64,000 nucleotides of DNA from Paludisphaera rhizosphaerae (GCF_011065895.1 NZ_JAALCR010000015.1:124001-188000); one strand, 5' to 3'. Positions 1 to 9,163 are shown, counted from the stretch's first letter. Translations and numbers: made by a program. Notes: a model not told the origin generated them from the sequence alone.

Positions 1-444
1 CCTTCCGCCTCTGATCGTCGAGCATCCCCCCACGATCGAAGGGGTCGGCCCATCCGGGAATGAAACGCCGCAGGCGATTCAAGATGGCCGCAGGCGCGGA
101 CCGAGAAGGTTGGAACAAAATCCTAGAAAATTCGTCAAACCTTTCGAGGATCGCGGCGTAGAACTCCCAACATCGGTTTGGTCGAGTCTTCGATCCCTCC
201 CCCTTGCCGGCGGCGCACTATGTGCTAGTAGTCGATCGCTGGGAGGCTGAGGATGGGTCGGAACGACTGAACCCGTGGGGAATCCCCCGTTCCGAACGAC
301 CGGGGCCGCGTGAATGAGCTATCCTTGGGTCGACATCCAATTCGAACCGTATCATACGTTCGCTGATACTCGTCGGTGATGCGGAGTCCGAACCGCGGCA
401 GCCGAGTCTCGGTGAGATCGAAGAAATACACCAGGAGGTGTAAG

Positions 445-930
445 ATGGCCCGTAAAGACGCTCTGCTTCGCTTGACCTCTCGGTTGGTCGCACGACGGGA
501 CGCTCTCCGCAAGGCCCTCTCCGGGGACCTCGACGGTTTTCGTAAATTCTCCGAGACGGGCGGCGTGGGCGATAACGTCGACGCGGCGGTCGACTCGGCC
601 AACGACGAGATCAGCTCCCGGCTAGTAGAAATCGAGAGTCGCGAACTAGGCCAGATCGAGCACGCCCTGCAGCGGATCGCCGCCGGGGTCTACGGTCGTT
701 GCGAGTTCTGCGGCGGTAAGATTTCCGAGCCTCGTCTGAACGCTCTTCCCTATACGAACAGCTGCATTGATTGCCAGCGCGAGAACGAGCGGCTAGGGCA
801 GGGGGGCCGCGGGCTGGAGACCGATTCCCACCGGTGGGCCAAGGTCTTCTCCAAGCCGGCCGATGACGAAGCCGAAGCCCCGATCAATCTCAGCGACTTC
901 GAGATGGACTTCAGCGACTCCGCCCGCTGA
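445..930 (+). CDS. DksA/TraR-family C4 zinc-finger protein
   Basis: 161 residues. The C-terminal half carries a CxxC-x17-CxxC zinc finger (CEFC...CIDC), the hallmark of DksA/TraR proteins that bind in the RNA polymerase secondary channel. The N-terminal half is rich in charged residues and likely helical, as in DksA's coiled coil, though it is short. The frame is open upstream, but the ATG at 445 follows an AGGAGGTG ribosome binding site with ideal spacing, so I start there. The gene stands alone and ends in a strong hairpin terminator. In the family, such proteins modulate transcription of stable RNA and stress genes; whether this one is ppGpp-responsive cannot be seen. Confidence 0.85.
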   Translation: MARKDALLRLTSRLVARRDALRKALSGDLDGFRKFSETGGVGDNVDAAVDSANDEISSRLVEIESRELGQIEHALQRIAAGVYGRCEFCGGKISEPRLNALPYTNSCIDCQRENERLGQGGRGLETDSHRWAKVFSKPADDEAEAPINLSDFEMDFSDSAR

Positions 931-979
931 GACGGCGACCACGGCGCGGGCCGTTTGAAGAGCGATTGATGGAAACGAC

Positions 980-1027
980 GCAGGCCGCCGAGAGATTGGT
1001 ATCTCTCGGCGGCCTGCTTTGCTTTTG
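980..1027 (+). terminator. Rho-independent terminator of the DksA-like gene
   Basis: A perfect 17-bp stem (980-996 with 1001-1017) closes a TGGT tetraloop and is followed by TTTGCTTTT. It lies 50 bases after the stop codon at 930. The other strand has no T-run after the stem, so it acts for the plus strand. Confidence 0.85.
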
Positions 1028-1097
1028 GCTCAGGGGAGTCGCGAGGTCGACCCTGGATCAAACGCGATAATTCGAGCGAGCGCTGAACGGAGGGCGA

Positions 1098-1499
1098 TCA
1101 ATAGCGGTCGCGACCGCCACGGCCGCCGCCGTAGCCGCCGCCACCGTAGCCGCCGCCGCCGCCACCGTAGCCGCCGCCGCCGCCACGGGAGCCGCCGCCG
1201 CCGTAGCCGCCGCCGCCACCGTAGCCGCCGCCGCCGCCACCGGGTCGGGGCTCACGAGGACGAGCCTCGTTCACCGTGAGACGCCGGCCGCCGTTCTCCT
1301 GGTCGTGCAGTGCCCGGATCGCATCCTGAGCTTCGGCGTCCGTGTCCATCTCGACGAAGCCGAATCCCTTGCTGCGACCGGTCTCGCGGTCCGTGATCAC
1401 CTGGGCGCTCTGGACCGTCCCGAACTGGGAGAACATCTGCTCCAGCTCAGCACTGGTGACCCCGTAGGCGAGGTTCCCGACGTACAATTTCTTGCCCAA
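1098..1499 (-). CDS. Glycine-rich RRM RNA-binding protein (TTG start)
   Basis: 133 residues. A single RNA recognition motif fills residues 1-80, with RNP2 as LYVGNL and RNP1 as KGFGFVEM. It is followed by a tail of about 50 residues built from GGGGGYGG-type repeats with RGG elements and ending GRGGRDRY. This is the architecture of cold-inducible glycine-rich RNA-binding proteins of cyanobacteria and planctomycetes, which bind single-stranded RNA. No ATG fits the RRM edge; the TTG at 1499 lies 8 bases after AGGAG and gives the start LGKKLYVGNL. A longer frame reaches upstream but adds Pro/Arg-rich sequence with no match to the family. Confidence 0.85.
   Translation of the reverse strand: MGKKLYVGNLAYGVTSAELEQMFSQFGTVQSAQVITDRETGRSKGFGFVEMDTDAEAQDAIRALHDQENGGRRLTVNEARPREPRPGGGGGGYGGGGGYGGGGSRGGGGGYGGGGGGYGGGGYGGGRGGRDRY
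1128..1245. repeat. GC-rich triplet repeat encoding the Gly/Tyr tail
   Basis: The DNA is a run of CCGCCGCCGCCACCGTAG-like units, the reverse complement of GGN/TAC codons for the Gly/Tyr tail of the RRM protein. Such tracts can change length by slippage, so tail length probably varies between strains. Confidence 0.7.
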
Positions 1500-1696
1500 C
1501 TTGCAATCTCCTGAGCCTGGTCGTAAAGCGGCCCGCATTTGACTTTCTGGGCCGAGGCGAAAGGGGCCGGATGGAGGCCCGGGGCGGCGGGGCAGGGGAG
1601 TCGGCGATAAGGTCCTACGAGGATCGACGTCGCGAAAACTTCCAGTTCCCAACCATCCCTGATTATACAGTCGCCTTGTGACGCCTCCCAACAAAA

Positions 1697-2329
1697 TCAT
1701 TCGCGTTTTGAGGGATTCGCGAGACCGGTTTCCAACCGTTGACAGGCCTGATGGTACTCCCCCGGCGTATTGAGGTTCAGAATCGTCGAGAGCGTTGGGT
1801 CTACGTGTCGCAACTCGTGTTCAGGGATAAGTTTGCATCGCACCGCGGAGAGAACCGCCGAGAGCCGTCGGGTGCCTGCGGCGAGCAATTCCTCGGCCGC
1901 CGCCCTCACGGGAGAGCAGCGGTAGAGCGCCGCGATGGGGCTGGGACGGCCGTCGACGATCCCGGCGACCGCTTCTTGATCGCCGATCCTCGATGCCAGC
2001 AACTCCAGCCACGCTGGCGAAAAGAAAGGTGCGTCGACAGCGCTAAGGTAAGCCAGTTCCGTCCTCTTTGGGACGGCCCGGAGCCCCGTGACGAATCCGT
2101 GAAGCGGTCCCCACCCGGCCTCGGTGTCTCGCGAGATGACGACATCGGCCGGGAGGTTCGGCACGATCTGATCGGGAGCGGCCGAGATGATGACCGGCGA
2201 TGTTACGGGCGAGAGCAGTCGCACCGCGCGTTGCAGAAGTGATTCGCTCCCCATCGGAAGGTCGGCCTTCGACCTCCCCATGCGTCGACTCTGGCCGCCG
2301 GCGAGGATGATCGCCGCGATCTCGGGCAT
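1697..2329 (-). CDS. mobA: Molybdenum cofactor guanylyltransferase
   Basis: 210 residues, the usual MobA length. The N-terminal nucleotide-binding signature LAGGQSRRMGRSKADLP at residues 10-26 is diagnostic of MobA-type nucleotidyltransferases, and SAVDAPFFSP near residue 92 matches the CDxPF-like metal site. The enzyme joins GMP to molybdopterin to give the guanine dinucleotide cofactor of DMSO-reductase-type enzymes. No other molybdenum cofactor gene is in the window. It is co-directional with the RRM gene but separated from it by about 200 bases. Confidence 0.88.
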   Translation of the reverse strand: MPEIAAIILAGGQSRRMGRSKADLPMGSESLLQRAVRLLSPVTSPVIISAAPDQIVPNLPADVVISRDTEAGWGPLHGFVTGLRAVPKRTELAYLSAVDAPFFSPAWLELLASRIGDQEAVAGIVDGRPSPIAALYRCSPVRAAAEELLAAGTRRLSAVLSAVRCKLIPEHELRHVDPTLSTILNLNTPGEYHQACQRLETGLANPSKRE

Positions 2330-2353
2330 GCTTGGAAACCCCGCGAATCGGAC

Positions 2354-2830
2354 TTACGGCCTGTTCGAATCGGCGACTCGGGGAGGCTCGGATCGACGAA
2401 AGGCGACGACGTCGGCCAGGGGGCCGTCCCCAGGCGCAAAGTCGACAGGGCGCGCCCCGTTGAAGCCCCCGTTGCAGAGGATGAGAGCTTCACCTTCCAG
2501 CTTATAGACCCCCTGAATCTCGGGGATCGCCTGAAAGTCGCCAGCCGAGAAGCCCACCCAGTCCACTCGCTTCGGCGATGTGGACTCGTCGATTCTAATT
2601 TCCCCTCGCGCCTTGATCTTCAAGCCCTGAGGCGTGTGGATGACGACGTGCGCCTGTTTCCCCGTGAACTCAAGGGTCACGCGCAACTCGCGTGAAGCGC
2701 CCGCCTGAGTCTCCCACTTCCCCTGGAGCTTTGCTAGATCCCCGGAGACCAGGCCGTCCTCGCCGGCCTCGGCCCATGCTGCCGTCACGACGAGGAATCC
2801 CAACGCCCACCGAATACGAGTTCCGACCAC
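2354..2830 (-). CDS. Secreted TIGR03067-family protein
   Basis: 158 residues with an N-terminal signal peptide (GFLVVTAAWAEAGE). The body starts LQGKWETQAG and resembles TIGR03067, a domain expanded in planctomycetes whose members begin with a LxGxW motif and form a small beta-barrel-like fold. No catalytic residues are evident and the function is unknown. It lies 69 bases downstream of the sulfatase gene on the same strand, so the two may be co-transcribed. Confidence 0.7.
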   Translation of the reverse strand: MVGTRIRWALGFLVVTAAWAEAGEDGLVSGDLAKLQGKWETQAGASRELRVTLEFTGKQAHVVIHTPQGLKIKARGEIRIDESTSPKRVDWVGFSAGDFQAIPEIQGVYKLEGEALILCNGGFNGARPVDFAPGDGPLADVVAFRRSEPPRVADSNRP

Positions 2831-2899
2831 GTTCGCCTCCCTCGTTGAATCTCGATGCTTCTGAATCGCGCCGATCGGTTGAGCACTCCCGCCTTATGA

Positions 2900-4228
2900 T
2901 CACTTCGCTCCGGTGCCGGCCGTGGGCAGCCAGGCGTCGAGGCTGGACTTGAGAGCCTCGACGTATTCCGGGTGCTGGGCCGAAACGTCCCGTCGTTCAC
3001 CTGGGTCGTGAGCCACATCGTAGAGTTCGGGCTTGCCGCCGCGCGTGACGACGAGCTTCAGGTCGCCCTGCATCGCCGCGATCTGATCTGAGCCCTCGTC
3101 ACGCCACTTCCAGAAGAGTGCTCGAGGCGGCAGAGAGCCCTTCCCGAGCCAGACCGGTAGCACGTCCAGGCCGTCCACATGCCATGAAGGCGGAACGGTC
3201 GCCCCCGCCGCCGCCGCGAAGGTCGGCAGGAGGTCGATGAGTCCGAAAACCTCGTTGGAGGCGCTCCCCGCGGCGATTCGCCCCGGCCATCGCACGACGG
3301 TCGGCACCCGGAGGCCCCCTTCCCACAGGGTCCGTTTTTGACCGCGGAAAGGCCCGTTGCTGTCGAGCGCTGCACTCGCCCCGACGTTCCCCGCTTCGAA
3401 GGTGGCTCCGTTATCGCTCGTGAAGACGATCAGCGTCTCCTCGCGGAGTCCCAGGGCGTCGAGCCGATCGAGGACCCGCCCCACGTTCGTATCAAGTCGG
3501 GTCACCATCGCGGCATAGTGGGAACCGAACTCCTGGCCCGGCGTCGGCTCCGGCACCCGTCCACGGTGCTTCTCAACCTCTTCAGCAGGGGCGGCGACCG
3601 TGAAATGGGGAGCGATATAGGCGAGGTAGAGGAAGAACGGCTCCTCACGACGACGATCCAGGAAATCGAGAGCGCGGTCCGTGAAGAGGTCGTCGGCGTA
3701 CCCCGCGACGGGAACGCGACGGCGGCCATCCCAGAGCTGCTTGGGGAATTTCTCCCAGGCGGCCGTCGCGTCGGTATAGCCGAAGAACGCATCGAACCCC
3801 TGATCGAGAGGATGCACATAGTCGCGTTCGCCTGCGGGTGGTCGGCCGTGATGCCACTTGCCGAAGACGCCCGTTGCGTAGCCGACCGGCTTCAACGCCT
3901 CGGCGATCGTGGTTTGAGCCGAGGGGAGGTCGTCGCTGTTCCTGGCGACTCCGGAGTGGATTGGCGACTTGCCCGTCAGGAAAGCTCCCCGGCTCGGAGC
4001 GCAGATTGGGGCAGCGGCGTAGCATCGATCGAGTTTCAACCCCTGGGCGGCGAGTCGATCGAGATGAGGCGTGGACCACTCCTTCCGCCCGTTGAATCCG
4101 ACATCCCCCCAGCCAAGGTCGTCGGCCACGATCAGCACGACGTTCGGTCGATGCTCACCAGACTTCGCTGAGCCTGTGAACAACAGGCTGACCACCCAGG
4201 TTCCCATCCAGAATCGTGCCTTGCTCAT
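2900..4228 (-). CDS. Secreted type I sulfatase
   Basis: 442 residues. A signal peptide (WVVSLLFTGSAKS) is followed by the metal-binding segment NVVLIVADDLGWGD and the formylglycine signature CAPSRGAFLTGKSP, with Cys76 the residue converted to formylglycine. TSDNGA in the middle gives further metal ligands. It belongs to the arylsulfatase family, which removes sulfate esters from carbohydrates or other substrates; planctomycetes carry many. The substrate cannot be read from the sequence. The maturation enzyme (FGE) is not in this window. Confidence 0.88.
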   Translation of the reverse strand: MSKARFWMGTWVVSLLFTGSAKSGEHRPNVVLIVADDLGWGDVGFNGRKEWSTPHLDRLAAQGLKLDRCYAAAPICAPSRGAFLTGKSPIHSGVARNSDDLPSAQTTIAEALKPVGYATGVFGKWHHGRPPAGERDYVHPLDQGFDAFFGYTDATAAWEKFPKQLWDGRRRVPVAGYADDLFTDRALDFLDRRREEPFFLYLAYIAPHFTVAAPAEEVEKHRGRVPEPTPGQEFGSHYAAMVTRLDTNVGRVLDRLDALGLREETLIVFTSDNGATFEAGNVGASAALDSNGPFRGQKRTLWEGGLRVPTVVRWPGRIAAGSASNEVFGLIDLLPTFAAAAGATVPPSWHVDGLDVLPVWLGKGSLPPRALFWKWRDEGSDQIAAMQGDLKLVVTRGGKPELYDVAHDPGERRDVSAQHPEYVEALKSSLDAWLPTAGTGAK

Positions 4229-4365
4229 GTCTCGTCACGCTCCCCTGGGGGGTCAACTAGGTGACTCATCACAACTGGATTCGACCAGACACGCTCCAGG
4301 TCTTCAGACAATCAATAGTTTGCCTATTGGAAAAGTCAAGAATAGGGTCGGCGACGCGCCGGCTT

Positions 4366-4395
4366 TTGACTTGAGGAGAGTCGGAGAGGTATATT
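4366..4395 (+). promoter_or_regulatory. Sigma-70-like promoter for htrA
   Basis: TTGACT (4366-4371) and TATATT (4390-4395) are separated by 18 bases, close to the sigma-70 consensus, and lie about 90 bases upstream of the htrA start in an otherwise AT-richer stretch. This is pattern evidence only. Confidence 0.5.
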
Positions 4396-4482
4396 GAAGG
4401 GGCGATGGTCCCCTTCGGGCGTTTTTGCGCGATCGTTCGCACACCTGCCGCGTCAGCCGATCTTTAGGCCTGGAGCCTGTTT

Positions 4483-6000
4483 ATGAAGATGCGGTCGGCC
4501 TCGATGATGCTCGCTGCGGGCTCGCTGGCAGTCGGCCTGGGAGTCGGCTTTCAGCTCGGTCGGGGCGGCGGTGTCTTGTCTGCCCAGGTGGCGCCCGCAC
4601 GCGGTGGGGACGGGGCGGAGCTCCACAAGGTCAGCCGAGTGGAGGAGAACGACGCCAAGACCTATGACGAGTTGGCCCGGGAGTACGACCGGTTCAAGCA
4701 CGTCGACCGGATGTTCGAGCTGGTTTCGCGGGCCGTCCGTCCGACGGTCGTCCATATCGTCACCCAGAAGACGACGCGGCAAGAGGAAGGCCAACGGGTC
4801 CGTAAATTCGAGGAGACGGGCTCGGGGGTGATCGTCCGGAGCGACAAGGCTCCGGGATTGTTCGTGCTGACGAATCACCACGTGATCGAAGGGGGACGGC
4901 CCAACCGGGTGCGGGTCTATCTCCACGACGGTCGTTCGTTCGCGCCGGAGAAGATCTGGAGCGACGTCATGGCGGACGTGGCCGTGCTCAAGCTCGACCG
5001 AGACGATCTTCCCGCCGCACGCCTGGGCGACAGCGACACGGTTCAGATTGGGAGCTGGGTTCTGGCCCTGGGCAGCCCGTTCGGACTGACGCATTCGGTC
5101 TCTCAGGGAATCATCAGCGCCCGCAGCCGCCACATGGATGAACTGCAGGACGTCGAGAACCAGGACTTCCTTCAGACCGACGCGGCGATCAATCCCGGAA
5201 ACTCAGGCGGTCCCCTGGTGAACATGCTCGGCGAGGTGATCGGCGTGAACAACTCGATCGCCAGCAGCCACGGCGGCAATGAGGGGGTCGGCTTCAGCAT
5301 CCCGATCAACCTCGCGCGTTGGATCATGAACGAACTGATCGTGAACGGCCGGGTATCTCGCGGTGGGCTGGGCGTGGAACTCGACCCCGACTTCCGGCAG
5401 GAGAAAGCCGTCGAGCGTGGGCTCGATCGCCCCCGAGGCGCACTGATTCAGAGCGTCAGTCCGAATTCGCCGGCTGCGCAGGCCGGCGTCCGCAAGGGTG
5501 ACGTCGTTATTGAGTTCGCCGGCGTTCCGATCCAGGATCTGAACCACCTGATTAACACAGTTTCGATGGCCCCGATCGGCCGGGCCGCCGAGCTTGTGGT
5601 CTGGCGCGATTCGCGGGAAACCAAGCTCCAGGTCACGGTGGCCGAACGGGAACGGACGCTCCGCACTCCCAACGACTCCAACCGCACCGGGGGAAAACCC
5701 GACGGAGCGCCCACTCCCGCCCTTGGGCTCGATCTGATCAGTCTCGACGACGATTCAGCCGTCGCTCACGGGCTTCCTCGCACAACCCGAGGAGCCCTGG
5801 TGGTCGCCGTCGACCCCGACAGCCCGTTCGCCTCGCTCTGCAAGGTCGACGATGTGATTTCCTCCATCAACGATCAGGCGATTCAGTCCGCCGAGCAGGC
5901 GGCGCGGTACCTCGCCCACGAGGACGCATCCCCACTCATCATCCAGATCGACCGCCCCGCCAACGGCCGGATCGAACGCCACATGTTCCGGGTTCCCTGA
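4483..6000 (+). CDS. HtrA/DegP-type serine protease with two PDZ domains
   Basis: 505 residues. After an N-terminal membrane or signal segment (residues 8-25), residues 80-285 form a trypsin-like protease with His133 (TNHHVIEG), Asp165 (MADVAVLK) and Ser241 (NPGNSGGPL). Two PDZ-like domains follow, roughly residues 290-390 and 405-505, the second divergent. HtrA proteases degrade or refold misfolded envelope proteins. The start follows GGAG by 8 bases, and a good promoter lies upstream. The trpD gene begins 3 bases after the stop codon, implying one transcript. Confidence 0.92.
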   Translation: MKMRSASMMLAAGSLAVGLGVGFQLGRGGGVLSAQVAPARGGDGAELHKVSRVEENDAKTYDELAREYDRFKHVDRMFELVSRAVRPTVVHIVTQKTTRQEEGQRVRKFEETGSGVIVRSDKAPGLFVLTNHHVIEGGRPNRVRVYLHDGRSFAPEKIWSDVMADVAVLKLDRDDLPAARLGDSDTVQIGSWVLALGSPFGLTHSVSQGIISARSRHMDELQDVENQDFLQTDAAINPGNSGGPLVNMLGEVIGVNNSIASSHGGNEGVGFSIPINLARWIMNELIVNGRVSRGGLGVELDPDFRQEKAVERGLDRPRGALIQSVSPNSPAAQAGVRKGDVVIEFAGVPIQDLNHLINTVSMAPIGRAAELVVWRDSRETKLQVTVAERERTLRTPNDSNRTGGKPDGAPTPALGLDLISLDDDSAVAHGLPRTTRGALVVAVDPDSPFASLCKVDDVISSINDQAIQSAEQAARYLAHEDASPLIIQIDRPANGRIERHMFRVP

Positions 6001-6003
6001 CGA

Positions 6004-7035
6004 ATGCACGCAATGGAATTGGTCGCGACGGCCGTCGAACGCCTGGCCTCGAACAAGCACCTGGGGCGTGAGGAAGTCCGCGACGCCGTCGCCGCGATGC
6101 TCGACGGCCAGGCGGGAGACGTCGAGACCGCCGCCTTCCTCACGGCCCTTCATATCAAGGGCGAGACCGGCGAAGAATTGCTCGGCGCGGTCGAAGCGAT
6201 CCGCGAGCGGATGATCTCGTTCGACTCAGGCCGATCGGGAGCGATCGACACCTGCGGCACCGGCGGCGACCGGGCCGGAACCGTGAATATCTCGACGGCG
6301 GCGGCGGTCGTCGTGGCGGCCTGCTCGGTTCCTGTCGTCAAGCATGGCAACCGCGCCGCGTCCGGCAAGTCCGGGAGTTCGGACGTTCTGGCGGAGCTGG
6401 GCGTCGCCGTCGAGGCGGAGCCCGCATTACTCCGTTCGATTTTGGATGACCTGGGGATCGCCTTCCTGTTCGCTCCGCGGTTCCACCCGGGTCTGCGAGG
6501 AGTCGCTCCAATCCGACGAAGGTTGCCGTTTCGGACGGTCTTCAACCTGGTCGGGCCGTTGTGCAACCCGGCATCGCCTGCGTTCCAGGTCGTGGGAGTT
6601 CCCCGCGAGTCGCACGCCCGACGAATGGCCGAGGTTCTTGCCCGGACTCCCTCCATCCAACGCGCCGTCGTCGTGCGGGGCGTCGACGGGCTGGATGAGG
6701 TCACGCTCACTGGCCCGACCGAGGTCTTGCTCGTCGAAGGAGGTACGATCTCCGAACTGACGTGGACTCCGGCTGATTTCGGGCTTCCCGAAACCCACGC
6801 GAGGGGACTGGGGGTCGACGGTCCGGCGGCGAGCGCCGCGCTGATTCGGCGGACATTCGCCGGCGAAGACGGTCCGGTCCGGTCGTACATCCTGGCCAAC
6901 GCCGCCGCCGCCTTGTGGACGGTGCAGGGAACGCCGCTCGCCGACGCTGTCGTCTGTGCCGCCGAGGCGATCGATTCGGGTCGGGCCGCTTCGCTTCTGG
7001 AGCGTTGGGCGGAGCTTTCTCAGCCTCAAGCCTGA
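6004..7035 (+). CDS. trpD: Anthranilate phosphoribosyltransferase
   Basis: 343 residues, the usual length. It contains the phosphoribosyl pyrophosphate-binding motif DTCGTGGD followed by NISTAAA, and the anthranilate-binding KHGNRAASGKSGSSD segment. The enzyme transfers phosphoribose to anthranilate, the second committed step of tryptophan synthesis. No other trp gene is near; it sits directly behind htrA. An in-frame ATG at 6013 is an alternative start. The 3' end overlaps the convergent GNAT gene by 10 bases. Confidence 0.93.
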   Translation: MHAMELVATAVERLASNKHLGREEVRDAVAAMLDGQAGDVETAAFLTALHIKGETGEELLGAVEAIRERMISFDSGRSGAIDTCGTGGDRAGTVNISTAAAVVVAACSVPVVKHGNRAASGKSGSSDVLAELGVAVEAEPALLRSILDDLGIAFLFAPRFHPGLRGVAPIRRRLPFRTVFNLVGPLCNPASPAFQVVGVPRESHARRMAEVLARTPSIQRAVVVRGVDGLDEVTLTGPTEVLLVEGGTISELTWTPADFGLPETHARGLGVDGPAASAALIRRTFAGEDGPVRSYILANAAAALWTVQGTPLADAVVCAAEAIDSGRAASLLERWAELSQPQA

Positions 7036-7520
7036 GGCGTGTCGTCGGCCTTCGATGGGTTCAGCCAGAGTTCCTCGAGGACGGAGTATCCGGCGTCAGC
7101 CATTCCCAGGGCCTTGTAAGCGTCCTGGGCTCGGTGGTTTTCGTCCTCGACGTAGAGCCGGATTCCGATGACGTCACCGGCCGCGATCGCCTCTTCGCGA
7201 ATTCGGGCGTAGAGAGCCTTGAAGACGCCCAGGCCGCGGGCGTCGGCCGCAACGTAGACGCTCTGAAGCCACCAGAGCCAGCCGTTGCGCCAGTCGCTCC
7301 ACTCGCGGCTGACCGCCGTCTGGCCGATGACGCCGCCGTCGCGGACGGCAACCCAGTATCGAAGCCGATCGGACTCCGCCAACGCGCGGTCGACGCCCTC
7401 GCGAAGGATCGCAAGGTCGAGCGCTTTGTCCTCAGTCTCCCAGGCGAGCCGGCGGTTGAACTCGACGATCACGTCGAGATCAGTGGGGACGGCGTCCCTG
7501 ATCGTGAAAGGAGTCGTCAA
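7026..7520 (-). CDS. GNAT-family N-acetyltransferase (TTG start)
   Basis: 164 residues. The fold follows the GNAT pattern: an N-terminal strand (FTIRDAVPTDLDVIVEF), a central strand with LWWLQSVYVAADARGLGVFKALY as the acetyl-CoA-binding region (R/Q-x-x-G-x-G/A variant), and the C-terminal EDENHRAQDAYKALGM typical of the family. The substrate is unknown. The start is a TTG whose bases overlap the rhomboid stop codon (TTGA), with GGAG 9 bases upstream, so translation is likely coupled to the rhomboid gene. Confidence 0.82.
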   Translation of the reverse strand: MTTPFTIRDAVPTDLDVIVEFNRRLAWETEDKALDLAILREGVDRALAESDRLRYWVAVRDGGVIGQTAVSREWSDWRNGWLWWLQSVYVAADARGLGVFKALYARIREEAIAAGDVIGIRLYVEDENHRAQDAYKALGMADAGYSVLEELWLNPSKADDTPQA

Positions 7521-8449
7521 CGCCGGTCGCTCCGCCGGTCGCGGGCGCGTCGGCTGGCCTCCTGGAGGACCTTCCGTTCATCGTCGGTGAGGTCGTTGCC
7601 TCCCTCTCGGGCGATCTTGGCGAGGACCTCGTCGAGCCTGGCGTCGAGCTGGTCCTCCGGCAGTACCGAGGTGGTGGGAGTCATCGAGCCGACCGTCTCA
7701 TTGGCGGTTCGGGTCGGGACGGGGGTCCGGGGACGGCTCGCCTCATAGCGAGGAGGTGCAACGACTTTCAGCCGGGGACGGCCGAACCGTCCCTCGATCA
7801 GTCGCGACCATCGGAGATCAAAATGCTTGAAGAGGAAGGCGAAACCCGCCCCCGCCAGGTGCGACTCGATGGCAACGCCTCCCGCGCCTCCCCGTCCCTC
7901 GGCCAGGATCGGCCAGACGAGGTAGATGGCCAGGACCAGCCACATCGGCATGGGAATGAAGCCGAAAAACAGGATCTCTCGCTTGGGGTAGTAAAGCGTG
8001 TAGAGCGTTACGACGGCCAACACCGCCCCAGAGGCTCCGATCATCGGCAACGGATTGGGGGAGAACTCCTGGACCAGGGCCCAACAGAACGTGCTGACGA
8101 TCGCCGCGGCCAGATAGAAGGCCAGGAAGTCGCGCCCGCCGTAGAGCGACTCCATCTCCCGCCCCACGATCCAGAGGAACACCATGTTGACGATGATGTG
8201 CAGGAATTTCTGCTGATCGTGGAGGAATGTAGCCGTCAACAGCTCCCAGATCCGGCCCTGATGGAAGATCCCCCGCGGCGTGGCAGCCAACCAGTCGACG
8301 ACGAATCCGTCGTCGATATTGAGGAGTCGCTGGGCTAGGAAGACGACCACATTGATGAGGATGAGGGTCTTGCACCAGGGGGCTGGACCGCTGAACCACC
8401 CGGGCCCGGTTTTCTCGCCACGATAATACTCGCGGTCGTAGATTCCCAT
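7517..8449 (-). CDS. Rhomboid-family intramembrane serine protease
   Basis: 310 residues. Residues 25-230 hold about six hydrophobic segments with the catalytic GASGAV motif (Ser140) and the partner His197 (ESHLAGAGFAF), plus HIIVNM in the second helix. Rhomboids cleave transmembrane helices within the membrane. A soluble tail of about 85 charged residues follows, ending in DRRSDRR. It is the first gene of a two-gene unit with the GNAT gene, which overlaps its stop codon. Confidence 0.9.
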   Translation of the reverse strand: MGIYDREYYRGEKTGPGWFSGPAPWCKTLILINVVVFLAQRLLNIDDGFVVDWLAATPRGIFHQGRIWELLTATFLHDQQKFLHIIVNMVFLWIVGREMESLYGGRDFLAFYLAAAIVSTFCWALVQEFSPNPLPMIGASGAVLAVVTLYTLYYPKREILFFGFIPMPMWLVLAIYLVWPILAEGRGGAGGVAIESHLAGAGFAFLFKHFDLRWSRLIEGRFGRPRLKVVAPPRYEASRPRTPVPTRTANETVGSMTPTTSVLPEDQLDARLDEVLAKIAREGGNDLTDDERKVLQEASRRARDRRSDRR

Positions 8450-8624
8450 CTTCAGCGGGGCTCCCGGAAAGGCGGCGTCTGGGCAAGTTCTCGGTGGATC
8501 AGCGGCCTGAATCGTTCATCATGGGAGCCGCAGGGGAGACTGTCAACGCCTGCCGTGAAGAGTCGACGCGACGTCGCATCGGCCCTTCGTGCTTGACATC
8601 CGGAACGGCCTGTCGAGGCTGCGG

Positions 8625-9005
8625 TCAGTCGAGCATCAGAGCCTCGATCGCCTCGTTTCGGGTGTCGTAGATCGGCCAGACGATGTCGAGCGAAGTGACG
8701 CGAAGGAGTTCGCGCGTCCGCTCGGTCACGCCCGAGATGGCCATTGACCCGCCCCGAGCCGAAGCCAGCTTCCAGGTCCGGATCAGAAGGGCCAGGAACA
8801 TCGACCCGAAATAGTTGACCCGGCTGAGGTCGAAGAGGATCAGCGGGTTGTCCTGCTTCTTAATCGGGTCGAGGATCATTTCGGCGGCCTGCTCCTCGAG
8901 CCGAAACGAGAGCTTTTCCAGCGCCGGAGTGGCCGTGATCACCGTCACGTCGCCATGTCGCTCGATCGTGAAGGCCTCGTCGGTGTTGGATTTGTTGGTG
9001 ACCAT
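8625..9005 (-). CDS. STAS-domain protein (anti-sigma factor antagonist-like)
   Basis: 126 residues comprising one STAS domain: strand TIERHGDVTVITATP, then LILFDLSRVNYFGSMFLALL, the region that in SpoIIAA-type proteins contains the phosphorylatable serine (here the Ser of YFGSMF). Such proteins act in partner-switching regulation by binding an anti-sigma kinase. No kinase or sigma factor is adjacent. The ATG at 9005 gives a normal domain edge; an upstream ATG at 9080 would add 25 Arg/Ser-rich residues unlike the family. Confidence 0.78.
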   Translation of the reverse strand: MVTNKSNTDEAFTIERHGDVTVITATPALEKLSFRLEEQAAEMILDPIKKQDNPLILFDLSRVNYFGSMFLALLIRTWKLASARGGSMAISGVTERTRELLRVTSLDIVWPIYDTRNEAIEALMLD

Positions 9006-9163
9006 ACGATGTGGCTCGCTTCGAGAGGTGCGAATCGAAAGGGGTCGGGCCGTGGCGGAGTGGCGACGCGCCCGCATCATCTGCCACCTAGCCTAGCGCC
9101 TCATCGGCGCGTCGGCAAGGTCGAAGGAGGGCGGACGCGTCTTGCAGCCGTGGATGGTCTGAT

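Noticed and set aside
1-220. Open frame on the minus strand running off the left edge (for example RRFIPGWADPFDRGG)
   Set aside because: It may be the 5' end of a gene, but only TTG starts at 82 or 118 are possible, neither has a proper ribosome binding site, and no family is recognisable. Too short to call.
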